Origin: Macrothele yani
Taxonomy: Eukaryota > Arthropoda > Arachnida > Araneae > Macrothelidae
NCBI GenBank assembly: GCA_039090855.1
Contig: CM077016.1
Coordinates: forward strand, 52,037,436 to 52,101,435
Direction of reading: 5' to 3'
DNA length: 64,000 nucleotides
Part shown: in pieces, positions 11,937-23,293 of the stretch
Position numbering within the stretch: position 1 is the stretch's first letter
Layout of the letters: the number at the start of each line of letters is the position of its first letter
Position numbers and translations under genes: made by a program
The notes under the pieces: model-generated
What the model was told of the DNA's origin: nothing
What the model saw: only the letters and a program-made list of their open reading frames with translations
Database searches by the model: none

Positions 11937-12158
11937 GCCGCCCCGGTGGCGCAGTGGTCTAAGGCGTTGGCCTCTGATCATTCGTCCGTAAGGGGTCCTG
12001 GGTTCGAATCCCGGTGAGGCATGGATGTTGTGTTTGTCTTACGGCCCTGGCTCTCTCCCTTCCCTGGAACCAGTGACCCTAAGTTAGGGACGGGCGACTG
12101 CTTATAGCCCATTGAGTTGCTCACTGTGGTCGTTAAACCTCCAATCAAAAAAAAAAAA
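11937..12158 (+). mobile_element. SINE-A copy 5, 13 bp TSD, inside LINE ORF2
   Basis: Full-length copy of the CTAAGGCGTTGGCC subtype with a 13 bp A-tail. ATGTTAATGCAGG is duplicated at 11923-11935 and 12159-12171. It inserted into the Asn-Ala-Gly codons of the LINE endonuclease. Confidence 0.95.
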
Positions 12159-12174
12159 ATGTTAATGCAGGTTC

Positions 12175-12396
12175 TTTTTTTTTTTTTTATTTGAGGTTTA
12201 ACGACCACCGTGAGCAACTCAATGGGCTATAAGCAGTCGCCCGTCCCTAATTTAGGGTCACTGGTTCCAGGGAAGGGAGAGAGCCAGTGCCGTAAGACAA
12301 ACACAACATCCATGCCTGACCGGGATTCGAACCCTTACCCCTTACGGACGAATGATCAGAGGCCAACGCCTTAGACCACTGCGCCACCAGGGTGGC
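12175..12396 (-). mobile_element. SINE-A copy 6, inserted into the TSD of copy 5
   Basis: Opposite-strand, near full-length copy. TAATGCAGGTTC (12 bp) is duplicated at 12163-12174 and 12397-12408. The left repeat overlaps the right target duplication of copy 5, so two SINEs of opposite orientation hit almost the same nucleotides in succession. Head box B is GGGTTCGAATCCC. Confidence 0.95.
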
Positions 12397-14216
12397 TAAT
12401 GCAGGTTCACTTACTAACAAGATAACCTTATTAAAGAGTTTTATACATCTACTTGATTTCACAGTTTATATTTTTTGTTTTAAAGAAACATGGTTCTCAG
12501 ACTGTGTACTTCCAGTTCATATTCTAAATTATAACCTCCATTATTTTAATAGAACATATTCTAGGGGGAGAGGGGTAGCTATATATATTCATAAAAAAAA
12601 ACAAGTTTTTTTTCCTCTGGTACCAGAATATACAATAACTAATCAAAATATTGAACTTATGGTTATGCAGGACCAATTTTATATACTAGCTGTTTGCTAT
12701 AGGGCACCTGATACAGATGTTCAGGATTTTTTTTAAACTTACTTGAGCCCTTTTTGGACTATGCTAACTTTACCGATAAAGAAACCATCCGAGTTGGAGA
12801 CTTCAACATTGATCTCTCCCAAAAGAATTCTACTGTTGATCACTTTAATTCTTTACTTATGACTTCACAATTTGCTAACAGTATAACCTCTCCAACTAGA
12901 ATTAGGATAACAGCTAATGTATTCTTGATTTACGTATCACAAATACCAATAATAATTTGATTATCTCAGGAGTATTAAAATACACAATAAGTGATCACTT
13001 ACCAATTCGTGTTTTCTACCAACAACATAATACGGAATCAGTGCCTATTGATAGTGTGCTGATTAGAAGAATCACAAAATCGAATCTCGAAACAGTTAAA
13101 AACAAACTTCCATTACTTAATTGGTCTTGGTTAAAGAATGAGCAGGATGTTAATGATGCATATAAAACATCTTTTGCAATATTTATTGATCTTTATAACC
13201 AAGTATTTTCCAAGAATACAATTTTTACTAATGGCAATTCGTAAAAACAGTTTCGCAAATCTTGGATGTCTACCAATGTTTTAAATAATATAAAGAAAAG
13301 AAATAAATTATATTCTAAATTTTTGAAGTCGAGAGAGTCCATTGATTACTTGAATTTTAAAACCTATAGAAATAGTCTTAACTCTTACATAAAATCAATA
13401 AAAAGGACCTACTTTCATCGGTTATTTTCATTACAGACTTCTAAAAAAACCTGGCAGGGATTTAAACCTACTACTGGGAAGAAATACAAGTGATAAAAAA
13501 ATACCTACTTTTATTATTAATGACAATGGGATAAAAGTAACAGACCCAATCTTAATTGCTAATATGTTTAACCACGATTTTATAACTAAGTCTTCTAACA
13601 TTAAACACTCTAAACTGGTGGAGATTTAACCTCTTATCTTAGTGATTCAAATATTTCAAATACTTTTTTTAACTGATATAACACATCAGGAAATATTAAC
13701 AGAGCTTCATAATTTAAAAACTAATTCTTCACCAGGTATAGATGAAGTACACCTTTGGGTATTACATTGTACGGCAGAGATCTGGTTGAACCTTTGTATA
13801 TAATTTTTAATTTTATTTATAGGTTGGGCGCTTTTTCCAACAGACCTTAAGACTACCATGGTATTTCTTAAATATAAATCGGGGAAACCAGAAAATAGTA
13901 ATAACTATCGACCAATTGCTAATGTTTCAGTTTTTGCCAAGGTACTAGAGTACCTGATTTTTTATAGATTAACAACATATCTGATAAAATACAATATCAT
14001 TCATAGAAATCAACACGGTTTTCAATCAGGAAGGTCTACTGAGACGGCTATTTTGTCTCTCCAGAAATATTTATCACAAAACTTTATTGAAAAAAAATCA
14101 CCCTGGCATTATTTCTGGATTCCACAAAAGCGTTTGATTGCCGCAATCATTCCATCTTATTAAAAACCTCCATAATATTGGTATAAAAGGAGTACGTTCT
14201 GACCTTTTCAAAAGTT

Positions 14217-14541
14217 CAAGGCCGCGGGTTGCCTAGTGGGCAACGTTTGTGACTGCCATGGAGAAGACCTCAGGTTCGATCCCAGGCAGGTACAAACGCT
14301 CGATCCACTAAATATCCGCCGTGCGTCGGATGGGCACGTTAAGCCGCCGGACCCCGGGTACTGGCCGCCCAGTAATAAATAAAGGCGTCTTCCTCCCCCT
14401 TTCTACCTCGCTTCCGTGTCACTTTCCTATCGGGCACTCTAGCCCAAATCTCCTAACTTCCTATTTCTAAGGGTTGTTTAAGACCTGGGGTCAGACACTC
14501 CCTTCCTAAAATCCTCTATACAGGATCATTTTATCATCATT
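14217..14541 (+). mobile_element. SINE-B: second tRNA-derived SINE, 12 bp TSD
   Basis: An unrelated 325 bp element inside the LINE RT domain. The head has a box A-like TTGCCTAGTGGGC and a box B GGTTCGATCCC. The body contains CGTCGGATGGGCACGTTAAG and CTTCCTCCCCCTTTC, and the 3' end is a CATCATTTT-type simple repeat, not poly-A. TTTTCAAAAGTT is duplicated at 14205-14216 and 14542-14553. Removing one repeat and the SINE restores the LINE reading frame. Confidence 0.92.
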
Positions 14542-15090
14542 TTTTCAAAAGTTACCTAACCGACAGACTCCAATTGACTAAAATTACAGATTATTACTCA
14601 ACACAAGAAAAAATTATTATGGGTGTTCCTCAAGGATCAATTTTAGGCCCAATTTTATTTAACATATATATTAATGATATTACCTCAGTTTCTTCGGTTA
14701 CAAAATTAATTTTATATGCAAATGGTATAATACTTCTTGAAGGACTTATTACTTTAATACAATAAAACGTCAATATCAAAACTGGTTCATTAATAATGAA
14801 ATGGTCTTTAATACATCTAAAACTAAAGCAATGTTTTTTACTGGTCCAACTGCGAACCTAAACAATCAGCAATATTCAATCATTTCCTTTGATGATGTAC
14901 CAATATCTACAGTTGATCATTATACTTATTTGGGTATAGTTATTCAGAATACCTTGAAATAGACTTACACACAAATAAAATAGCTCGTGAGGTGTCGAGA
15001 AATATAGGAATTATTGGCAGTGTGTTTAATAGTCTTACTGCGAAAACCATTAAATTATTATACTATTCTTTAGTACACTTTCGTTTAATT

Positions 15091-15092
<2 letters not shown>

Positions 15093-15151
<59 letters not shown>
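15093..15151 (+). repeat. (CT)n microsatellite
   Basis: About 29 uninterrupted CT units, inside the degenerate LINE ORF2. Confidence 0.98.
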
Positions 15152-15154
<3 letters not shown>

Positions 15155-15598
15155 TGTTGAGGATCGACAACTTAGCGTAACCTTAGGAAACTTCAGGTGC
15201 TTCAGAATAAAATAATTAAATTTTCAGAACTGAAATTAAATCCACGTTTAATTGGTTCTACAGGTTCACAAAATTATGGTTGAATTAGTCTGGATCCTAA
15301 TAAACTTAATATTTTGAACATTAACCAGTTGTATTTACGCTCTCTAGGTACTAATATATTTAAAAGAATTAAATTGGGTTTTAATGATGATATCATTGAC
15401 AGTCATCAAGAAACTCATGAATACGATACAAGATATAGACATAAGTTACAAAAAAGCTTTCCGAAAAATCAGCAAATAGAACTGAGTATAGGACATCAAG
15501 TGCCAGAGTTTTGGAATGACTTGCCCAAGGAAATTCATAATATTTATATCTATAGTTTATTTAGGAAAAGAATTACTATTCACTTACTTACTCACTAA

Positions 15599-16100
15599 CA
15601 TTGTAATAAAAAAAGGGGGTTGGTCAGAACAGTGAGGAGGAAATGGAAGTAAGAGGGGATGGGGGAGAAATTACTCATAAGATAAAACAGATGAAACATG
15701 GGTATACCATTGCGACTGCGTACGTGAGGGTTTTATAGAATTAAAAGTTGATAAAGATATCCACATTTATAAATATGAAATGTAAATGTATGACTAATTG
15801 AAAATATAATTTCACTCCACTACTTGTTCCCTATAAATATTAGTCTCAACACATTGAGGCACCGTTAATATGCTTTTACTACTAACTACTAATATATTTA
15901 ATATTATGTTCATTTGATGTTAGGTATTTTATTTCTTGACTTGTGCTTTTTTTCGAAGGGAGATAGGGACTTGTCAGGTCATTATGGCCTTTTTTCTGAT
16001 CTCCGTAGCTGTTATAAATCTATTAATTTGTTATTTCTAAATAGTATTTTGTATGTGTATGATAACAGCTAAACCAATAAATTGAATTATTTTACATGAC
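15599..16100 (+). other. LINE 3' untranslated region
   Basis: Non-coding sequence following the LINE ORF2 end, with G-rich patches (AAAGGGGGTTGG, GGGGATGGGGGAG) and ending near CAATAAATTGAATTATT. Assigned to the LINE by position only. Confidence 0.5.
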
Positions 16101-18275
16101 GTCGAAAGTTGTGAGAGTACAAAAAAAAAAAAAATGTTTCCAGCAAAGCTGACGACCTTTGAAATGGTTAAGAAAGGTGTCAAATAATAATGAACATAGC
16201 GAAATTTTGAAATCTTTTGCTTCTATTCTTTAAGTTTTCAGCCTCAGCATTTCGAAAAAAATGTCCTGTAATCTCATATATACTGTATTACAAATATTAG
16301 AAATCAAGCCGAAATGTAATTCTTTTTTTGTTGTTGTTGAAGTAAAATTCTTTACATCATCGATAATATTGTTTCTGTGTAAATCGAGTGCATATCATCG
16401 ACGATATTGTTTCTAAATAAATTCGAGTGATGGCTTGGAGGCAACTGGATACGGCTGAGTTAATTATAGCAGCTACTTTATAGTAAAAATTGTGTGAAAT
16501 AATTTGCTACCGAAAACGTTCCTAATGATTACTTCAAAATTTCCAGTGTGCTATTGAAGTACTACCAAATCTGATTATTAAGTAGTTTAACAAAATAAAT
16601 AATCGAGTGCTTTGTTTCACTAGTAAAGACAAAGACGTGGACCTACCAACTTGTATAGCAGATGAATTCGGAATTTCAGCAGTAAATGGGAAGCATCTGA
16701 ATTCTAAATATACATAATTGCAAGACTTCATTGTTTTATGCAAAATTTGCAGAGAGAATTGTCTCGAAAGAATTAAAAATTAATTTTGTGACATTCCGAA
16801 ATATGGTGTGTTTCAGGATTAAATCTTCTAATATTTCTTTTCTTAAATTGTTCGTAACACGAGAGATTTTGCTCAATCGTTATGTGATTAATGCGCTGTC
16901 AAAACATGTGGTTCAACTGATTTCAGTCAAACTCCATTCTTCCCGGAGTTGTGAATTTGAGTTCCCCAATCTGTAGCTTGATCCTCTATTCTTGAGTAGA
17001 CAATTATTATCCCATTTGCGTAGAATTGCATGCACCTCCGGGCGGAAGGGAATATGATTTGGGTTCAACATCACTTCAATGAGACATCATTACCGTGTTC
17101 ATGTAGAAAGAAATCCATAGAACATTGCGCTCATGATATCTGAACTAAAGAGTTAATCACTGCGGTATTTTCACACAAACAATGCAATTCATAGAGGATT
17201 GTTTTCTACTCACGTGTTGAAGTTTTATTCCTTACTGTGCAAATTTCCTATGAAAATGTGATATGTCTTAACATAAATTATGCATTAATGTGAATCTGAA
17301 TTACATGTGTTCAATATTGTTTTCACGATATCAGTCAATGTAACAAAATATCTAGATCAGGGCATTTCCTTTTTCTCCTCAGACACGGAATTTAAAAGTC
17401 GTAATTTATTGTTCCCTGAATAGGATATCAAAGCTCTTAGTGTGCATCGTACCATCTAGTTCAAAGTACAAGAATGAATTAATTAGCAGCATTTTATGCA
17501 AAAATCTAATCGATATGCTTTGATAATTTCAGCAATCTGCGAAAAATGTTCGAATCGTTTACTAAGTATAATCGTGCTGAAGATCCAATGTTTTTCTCCC
17601 TAGAGAGAACAGCATAAGCGCTACTGTAACTGACATAAGGCAAAAAGAGCTGTAAATCGCTCGCCTTAACTTTCGCTCAGCTTTGGCTGTGTAATGTGTT
17701 TACTTCCGCAGTTACCATAAACTCCTCCCCTCGACGTCCATGAAATCGCCCATTCCAGATCGATAGGAAGAAACCTCAGTTCACTGGTAAATTAAAGCAC
17801 GGTCTGCGACTAAAAGATGTAGATTATTCTCTCCGTTTCGCTTTTCGGTTTCAGTTCTAATATTCTGACCACAGTGTTCACGGGTGTAATTCTGGAATTC
17901 CCTCAACTACGCGGAATAAATTTCATTTTAGCTTCAAAAATACTAGCCGACAGTATTAACGATATTCCAATGCCTCTCGCCGCATTTCTAAAACGATGCG
18001 CTCTATTTGCTTGAAATCGTAATGAAAACACGACCAAACACCTCTCGTTATAAATATTTACAGCATTACCATTTCTAAAAAATACATGACAACACATTTC
18101 TTTTAAAACCCCAAGAAAAAGATTGCATACTTGACCCCACTTTGATTTATTTATCACCAGGGCGATTCAGAGGTAGGTTAGGTAGGCCTATAAGGGACCA
18201 CCATTACCATGGGCCCAGGAGGCATACCACTACACAAACAATACACAGCATCTCTCTCAATATATGCAGTATATA
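16101..18275. other. no gene seen
   Basis: More than 2 kb of AT-rich DNA with no transposon, RNA or convincing exon. ATCGACGATATTGTTTCT occurs twice, 45 bp apart, around 16358-16412. This is among the longest TE-free stretches in the window. Confidence 0.45.
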
Positions 18276-18290
18276 CCGGTGATCGTAATT

Positions 18291-18732
18291 AAGGTGGATC
18301 CACCTAAAATCTTTGCAGTGTATTTCCAATGGGCAAACTTCTGTAGCCATTTTCTTCAAAATTAATGCGTTCTCCAGGATGAAAATTTGAACATCGATAA
18401 AAATAACTTCATATTATCGCCTAGTATACTGGATATTTTCTAAAACGTAACCATAATTATATTAAAAATCTATAACGTTTCCTTTCGTGGTGTTGAGACC
18501 AGAAAATAGATGGCGCGACTTGAACATTGATGACGTCAGTAGACAAACGAATGTTGGATTGCTTAATTATTGTTAAATTTTAGAAAATATTAAGTATACT
18601 AGGCTATAATATGAAGTTATCTCTATCAATGTTCGGATTTTCATCCTTGGGAACGTATTAATTGTGAAGAAAATGGCTACAGAAATTTGCTCATTGGAAA
18701 TACAAGGCAAAGATTTTAGGTGGATCCACCTT
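18291..18732. mobile_element. 442 bp foldback element inside a terminal repeat
   Basis: Both ends are AAGGTGGATCCACCTAAAAT (the right end as its reverse complement), and the arms match for about 165 bp. Each terminus is itself a palindrome, GGTGGATCCACC. It sits between CGTAATT and GAAGTA, which are contiguous in the intact right-hand terminal repeat of the host element (19775-19787). This gives the pre-insertion site and shows either no target duplication or at most TT. No coding sequence. Confidence 0.9.
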
Positions 18733-18899
18733 GAAGTACTCCTATTCAACGCTGTCTAGAGAAATATTTGGAAGTCCAAATGCAACCAAATTTGGTACGA
18801 TGACATTTCAGGACATGTAGGCATTTCCATAAGAAAATAGTACCAAAAATCACCACTATGGCACTTGTGGTGCTACAATCAACGAAATAGCAGTTTCAT

Positions 18900-19430
18900 T
18901 TGAATAAGTACACGTGTTACAGAAAAGCTCTGGGTAAAAAAAGTGGCCACGACAGCTTAATGTCATTCTTGTTAGTTACGATGTCCATCACCCTGCCAAA
19001 ACGCGCATTTCTTGTGATTCTGTTTCATGAAAACAACAGCAATGCTGCGGCTGAGCTTGAAGCTCTCAGGAGAATGATCACTCAATTCGAGAAACTTGAA
19101 CATCTTGGAGTTAAACCAGGTCGAGGGTGTAAACCTATCACTTCACAAGTCGTTGAAGATATTTTCACAGCTGTTATTGAAGAGTCAATGAATGATGTTG
19201 CAGGATCCAGTAGTGCACGTGTAGGGTCACGACAGTTGAATTCACAGTGTAGCTAACTTGTTCTCTGGCCCTTATTCCTTATGATTTCTGGTCGTGGGGG
19301 CAGTTGAATGGTGTGGTTTATCAAGTACATCTTGCAAATTTGGCAGCCTTGGAAGACAGTATCACATAGGAACAATTACGGTCGGCCGTTGAACACAGTG
19401 TTCATCGCCGGCAGGTTTTACAACTTTAGA
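18900..19430 (+). pseudogene. DUF4817-type mariner transposase remnant
   Basis: The N-terminal helix-turn-helix part (18980-19240) reads TLPKRAFLVILFHENN, then FEKLEHLGVKPGRG and SSSARVGSRQLN, the pattern of the DUF4817 helix-turn-helix found at the start of many arthropod transposases. Immediately after, around 19275-19430, other frames give YDFWSWGQLNG and QLRSAVEHSVHR, which correspond to the far C-terminus. The catalytic core between them is deleted. No activity is possible. Confidence 0.75.
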
Positions 19431-19804
19431 AAGGGGACAATATTGAGCAGAACCTCTTGTCTCTCTCTTGCCGTTTAAGTGTCCCCACAACCAGAAATAA
19501 CATAGATTAAGATCCAGAGAACAAGATGGCTACACTGTGCCATACGATAATTCAACTATCGTGATACTGGCTTTGTATAGCACGAGTGTCTTGTACAAAT
19601 AAAAAGATTGTTGCTGTCAGCGACAAAAGTGCCACATTCGTAAATTTCGTTACTCTTTTTTTTTTTTTTTTTTTCACGGAAACGTCTTCCGCATGTCCTG
19701 AAATGTCACCATAAAAAAATTTGGTTGCATTTGGACTCCTAAATCTCTCTATAGACGGCGTTGAGTTAGATGTACTTCAATTACGATTATCCTGTACATT
19801 GTAC

Positions 19805-20127
19805 ATGGAAGCTGTAGAGGAACAAAAACGACACTAGCTGAAGTTTACATGTAATACTTCAATAAAGGGAAGATTCCTGATGTCTAAAATAATAATACGT
19901 AAAATAAGAGACCTTCACTATCTCAAACTACCGACCCATCAGGCTTCTATCAGTTGTTTACAAAATCATTAAGGTACTCCTGTAACTTGCAGATCAAGGT
20001 TTTTCACACCGCAAAAATTGAAAAGAACGAATTAGTTCTCATTAAAACGGTGCTGCCTACCATAAAAGTAGGCTAAGTTGGATCTGTCATTCTAGTGAAT
20101 CAAAGCAGTAAATAAACAAACACATAA
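19805..20127. other. no gene seen
   Basis: AT-rich spacer between two repeats. A fragment such as LSNYRPIRLLSVVYKII can be read at about 19920-19970, typical of a LINE RT. It is too short to define. Confidence 0.4.
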
Positions 20128-20820
20128 GCAATACAAATTTGGAAGCTGTAAATCCGTTTATTAGTGTAAATATGACCTGAATGGTAAGTCAGATAACGTC
20201 CGAAAACTTGAAAATCTTGTCATCCAGGAACGAAAATCGAACCCGCGTCTCCCGGATAGCGGTCGAGTATGCTAACCACTACACTACCCAGAACGACCAA
20301 GTTTCAAGTTCCGATTAATTTGAATATAGCCCATCACGGGATTCGCTAGTCGAAGCAACCGGCATTCATATATAGCGAATCTGGTGGATTAGAATTCATT
20401 CCCGTGATTGTCCGGAGGCGCAGAATATCAATGAATGAAATACGGGATTACACCATTGTACAATACAAATTTGGAAGATGTGAATCCGTTAATTGGTGAC
20501 AATATGACATGGATGTTAAGTCACAGAATATCCCAAAACTTGAAAATTTCGTCGTCCTGGAGCGAATATCGAACCCGCGGTTATATTCAAATTAATCGGA
20601 AACTTGAAACTTGGTCGCTCTGGGTGGTGTAGTAGTTAGCATACTCGGACGCTATCCGGGAGAGGCGGGTGCGATTTCCGCTCCAAAACGACGAAATTAA
20701 ATTTTCGGATATTATCTGTCTTTCCATTTAGGTCATATTTACACCAACAAACGGATTTACAGCTTCCAAATTTGTATTGTACAATGGTGTAATCACAACC
20801 AGTATTCCATTCATTGACAC
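20128..20820. repeat. tRNA-like inverted-repeat cluster (three copies)
   Basis: Copy A (20128-20330) and copy B (20413-20595) are on the minus strand and copy C (20596-20820) on the plus strand. B and C form a head-to-head palindrome whose arms share CCATTGTACAATACAAATTT at their outer ends. Each copy holds a tRNA-like head: on copy C GGTGGTGTAGTAGTTAGCATAC (box A) and GGGTGCGATTTCC (box B); on copy A GTAGTGTAGTGGTTAGCATAC and GGGTTCGATTTTC. Copy B has lost its box A. The head resembles a tRNA of the Glu/Asp/Lys shape but lacks a clean anticodon loop, so it is SINE-like, not a tRNA gene. A relative lies at 37383-37905. Confidence 0.75.
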
Positions 20821-21114
20821 ATAAGCAGTAATATAACATAATGAAAAATACATGTGATAAACATGTGCTGCATACTAAAGCATTCAATATAGGGATTTCG
20901 TAAGTGACTGAAGAATTTAGTGTTTTTTCGTCTCATTTTCGACTTTAACCATAGCGTAAATGAACCAAAAAGTCGATAACAAAAATGTGTGCGTAATTTG
21001 CATGACAAAAGAGGTGAACCAAGAAAATTATACAATGCTAAATCATTAAAATACGGTGACTGTTCCGAAATTACGTGGACTGGTAGCACTGCACCTTTGC
21101 AATGGAAACGAGTC

Positions 21115-21297
21115 TTTTTTTTTTTTTTTTTTTTTGAAGGTGTAACGACCACCGTGAGCAACTCAATGGGCTATAAGCAGTCGCCCGTCCCTAATTTAGG
21201 GTCACTGGTTCCAGGGAAGGGAGAGAGCCAGTGCCGTAAGACAAACACAACATCCATGCCTCACCGGGATTCGAACCCGGACCCCTTTCGGACGAAT
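21115..21297 (-). mobile_element. SINE-A copy 7, 5'-truncated with TSD
   Basis: T-run at 21115-21135, then the normal body, but the copy stops inside the tRNA-like head (last SINE bases GACGAAT) so box A is absent. GAAACGAGTC is duplicated at 21105-21114 and 21298-21307. A 5' truncation with an intact target duplication is the hallmark of incomplete target-primed reverse transcription. Confidence 0.93.
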
Positions 21298-21329
21298 GAA
21301 ACGAGTCACGTGCTTCCAATGGGGAAAGA

Positions 21330-21557
21330 GCCGCCCCGGTGGCGCAGTGGTCTAAGCGATGGCCTCTGATCATTCGTCCGAACGGGGTCCGGGTTCGAAT
21401 CCCGGTGAGGCATGGATGTTGTGTTTGTCTTACGGTACTGGCTCTTTCCCTTCCCTGGAACCAGTCACCCTAAATTAGGGACGGGCGACTGCTTATAGCC
21501 CATTGAGTTGCTCACGGTGGTCGTTAAACCTCCAATCAAAAAAAAAAAAAAAAAATC
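21330..21557 (+). mobile_element. SINE-A copy 8, 8 bp TSD
   Basis: Full-length copy of the CTAAGCGATGGCC subtype with A-tail. GGGAAAGA repeats at 21322-21329 and 21558-21565. It is only 23 bp from copy 7 and head-to-head with it. Confidence 0.92.
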
Positions 21558-21608
21558 GGGAAAGATATTTCTATCTGTGGTGCGTTAGTTTGAGTGAAGG
21601 CAACGCGG

Positions 21609-21815
21609 GCAGCCCCGGTGGCGCAGTGGTCTAAGCGATGGCTTCTGACCATTCATCCGAGATGCGTCCGAGTTCGAAACCCGGTGAGGCATGGATGTTG
21701 TGTTTGTCTTACGACATTGACTCTCTCCCTTCCCTGGAACCAGTGGCTCTAAATTACGGACGGGCCAATGAGTTGCTCGCGAAGGTCGTTAAACCCCCAG
21801 TTAAACAAAAAAAAA
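21609..21815 (+). mobile_element. SINE-A copy 9, 12 bp TSD, internally deleted
   Basis: The head reads GCAGCCCCGGTGGCGCAGTG and box B has drifted (GAGTTCGAAACCC). About 20 bp of the usual body (the CGACTGCTTATAGCCCATTG region) is missing. AAGGCAACGCGG is duplicated at 21597-21608 and 21816-21827. It landed just upstream of the mariner relic. Confidence 0.92.
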
Positions 21816-21879
21816 AAGGCAACGCGGAGTCTTTCTTCATGTGGATGTAGTGTAGTAGTTCACATAAAGTGTGTATTAC

Positions 21880-22940
21880 AATGGCGGAAGGGCACGATAT
21901 AATGCTTATTACCATACAAAGAATCGCGACTGAATTTTGTGTAAAGTCACGCAAAAGTGGCCTGGGAACGTTTCAGATTATTCAAGAAGTGCATGGTGTA
22001 GAAGTGTTGGGAAAGGTTGGCTGTATTCAAGTGGTGGAAGCATTCCAATGGCGGCAAAGGCAGTGTGCAGGATAACCCGCGAAGCGGGCGTCCATCAACA
22101 TCAGTGGCCGATGAAAACATTGTGAGAGCCGTAAAATCAATGAAAGACGATAGACGTTTATCGATTCTTGTTTTGGCACTGCAGTTGAATGTTGGTGTAG
22201 TAAGATGTCATGAAATTGTAAAGTCGCACCTGAAGATGTCTCGTGTTGGTGCAAGATGAGTGCCACGTGATCTTACTGAAGAACAAAAACAATGCTGCGT
22301 TGAACTTTGTCATGCTTTTCTTCAAAGGGTGGAAACAGATTCAGACTCTTTGAATCGAATAGTCGCCGGAGATGAATCTTTGATAAAACATTTTGATCCA
22401 GAATCAAAAGAGCAGTCAAGCATATAGAGACACCGAGTCACCGCCCCTCCAAAAATATTCCGTGTTTGTGGTTCTTTAAGGAAATGGATGTTTATTTTGT
22501 TTTTTTGACGCCCGTGGGATAGTATTGCGGCATTGTGCGCCCGAGAAACAAACTGTTAATTCACAATATTATGCTCACATTTTGCGCGTTCACCTGAAGG
22601 GAGCAAATGCACAGGAAAAGACCGGGATTGCTTAAACAATAATGGTTTCTTCTTCAGGATAATGCGAAACCGCATGTGGCTCAAAGCAGCAATGCAAGTT
22701 TTGCAGAAAATTGGTGGCCAACGTCTGCTATATCCCTCATACGACCCAGACCTCGCACCATGCGATTTCTGGGCTTTTCTGACCAGTAAGAAAGAGCTGA
22801 GATAAAGGAAGTTTAAGACAAATGAGGAAGTGAAGGCTGCCACATCAGCTATCTTACAGCGACTTTCACAAACTGGACTGCAACACATGTTTCAGAAGCT
22901 TGTGGACCTCGGTAAACGTTGCAATAGCATGTGAAGGTCG
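21880..22940 (+). pseudogene. mariner-family transposase relic
   Basis: Frameshifted mariner transposase. The N-terminal helix-turn-helix is readable at 21930-22000 (EFCVKSRKSGLGTFQIIQ) and 22020-22250 (DNPRSGRPSTSVADENI and DDRRLSILVLALQLNVG). The catalytic part follows with GDESLIKHFDPESKEQ (first Asp), QDNAKPHVAQ (second) and LLYPSYDPDLAPCDFWAF (third), so it is a D,D,D-type mariner. At least three frameshifts or stops separate these blocks. I could not find its terminal inverted repeats. Confidence 0.85.
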
Positions 22941-23285
22941 CTATTTTGAAAAGAAAGCCCACACCAAACCTTTAACAAATTGCTTTTAATTCGTGTTCTC
23001 GTACGAAAACTGGGAAATACATAACCTTTGATTAGAAAACTACGCAAATATTTACTAGTTTGAAGAATGCACAGTCTTAATTATCGCAAATCCAATCCAT
23101 ATTGCTACAGTTTTGTAATTTAATGGACTTCATGATGCTTCTGACGTCATCAGTCTTTTGGGGCCCACTCGGGTGTCTTATCCTGGAGGCTCACTCTGGC
23201 ATTAATCCGGCCCTCTTTATCACTGTGTCACTTTGCGGGCTGGTGGTTAAGAAGACACCTTTTCGCCCGAGGGTCTATAGCGTCT
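22941..23285. other. no gene seen
   Basis: Contains the 3' flank of the mariner relic. Nothing else is recognised. Confidence 0.4.
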
Positions 23286-23293
23286 AATTAGAG

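Larger units (their letters stand above)
11820..15598 (+). pseudogene. LINE ORF2 (APE endonuclease and reverse transcriptase), CR1/L2/Jockey-like
   Basis: The polyprotein for target-primed reverse transcription is readable in pieces. The endonuclease (11.8-13.2 kb) has VNAGSLTNKI, FKETWFSD, GRGVAIYIH, VGDFNIDL and the final SDHLPI. A linker at 13.2-13.5 kb follows. The RT has LKYKSGKPENSNNYRPIANV and HGFQSGRSTETAILSL, then GVPQGSILGPILFNIYINDI. The palm motif expected as YADD is YANG. The C-terminal end at 15314-15598 has YRHKLQ and PEFWNDLPKEI. Numerous stops and frameshifts and three SINE insertions inactivate it. With the SINEs removed, the codons join exactly: N-A-G-S at 12.16-12.41 kb, and the DLFKS serine codon running into Y-L-T-D at 14.2-14.55 kb. 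The clade is inferred from motif style only. Confidence 0.85.
18276..19794. mobile_element. mariner-type element with DUF4817-like transposase, TA-flanked
   Basis: The left end CCGGTGATCGTAATT and right end AATTACGATTATCCTG are inverted repeats, each next to TA (18274-18275 and 19795-19796). The inverted homology runs inward for more than 100 bp once the insert at 18291-18732 is removed (shared GTCCAAATGCAACCAAATTT and GACATTTCAGGACATG). Without the insert the element is about 1.08 kb, shorter than an intact one, so it is an internal-deletion derivative that keeps parts of a transposase gene. Confidence 0.8.
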
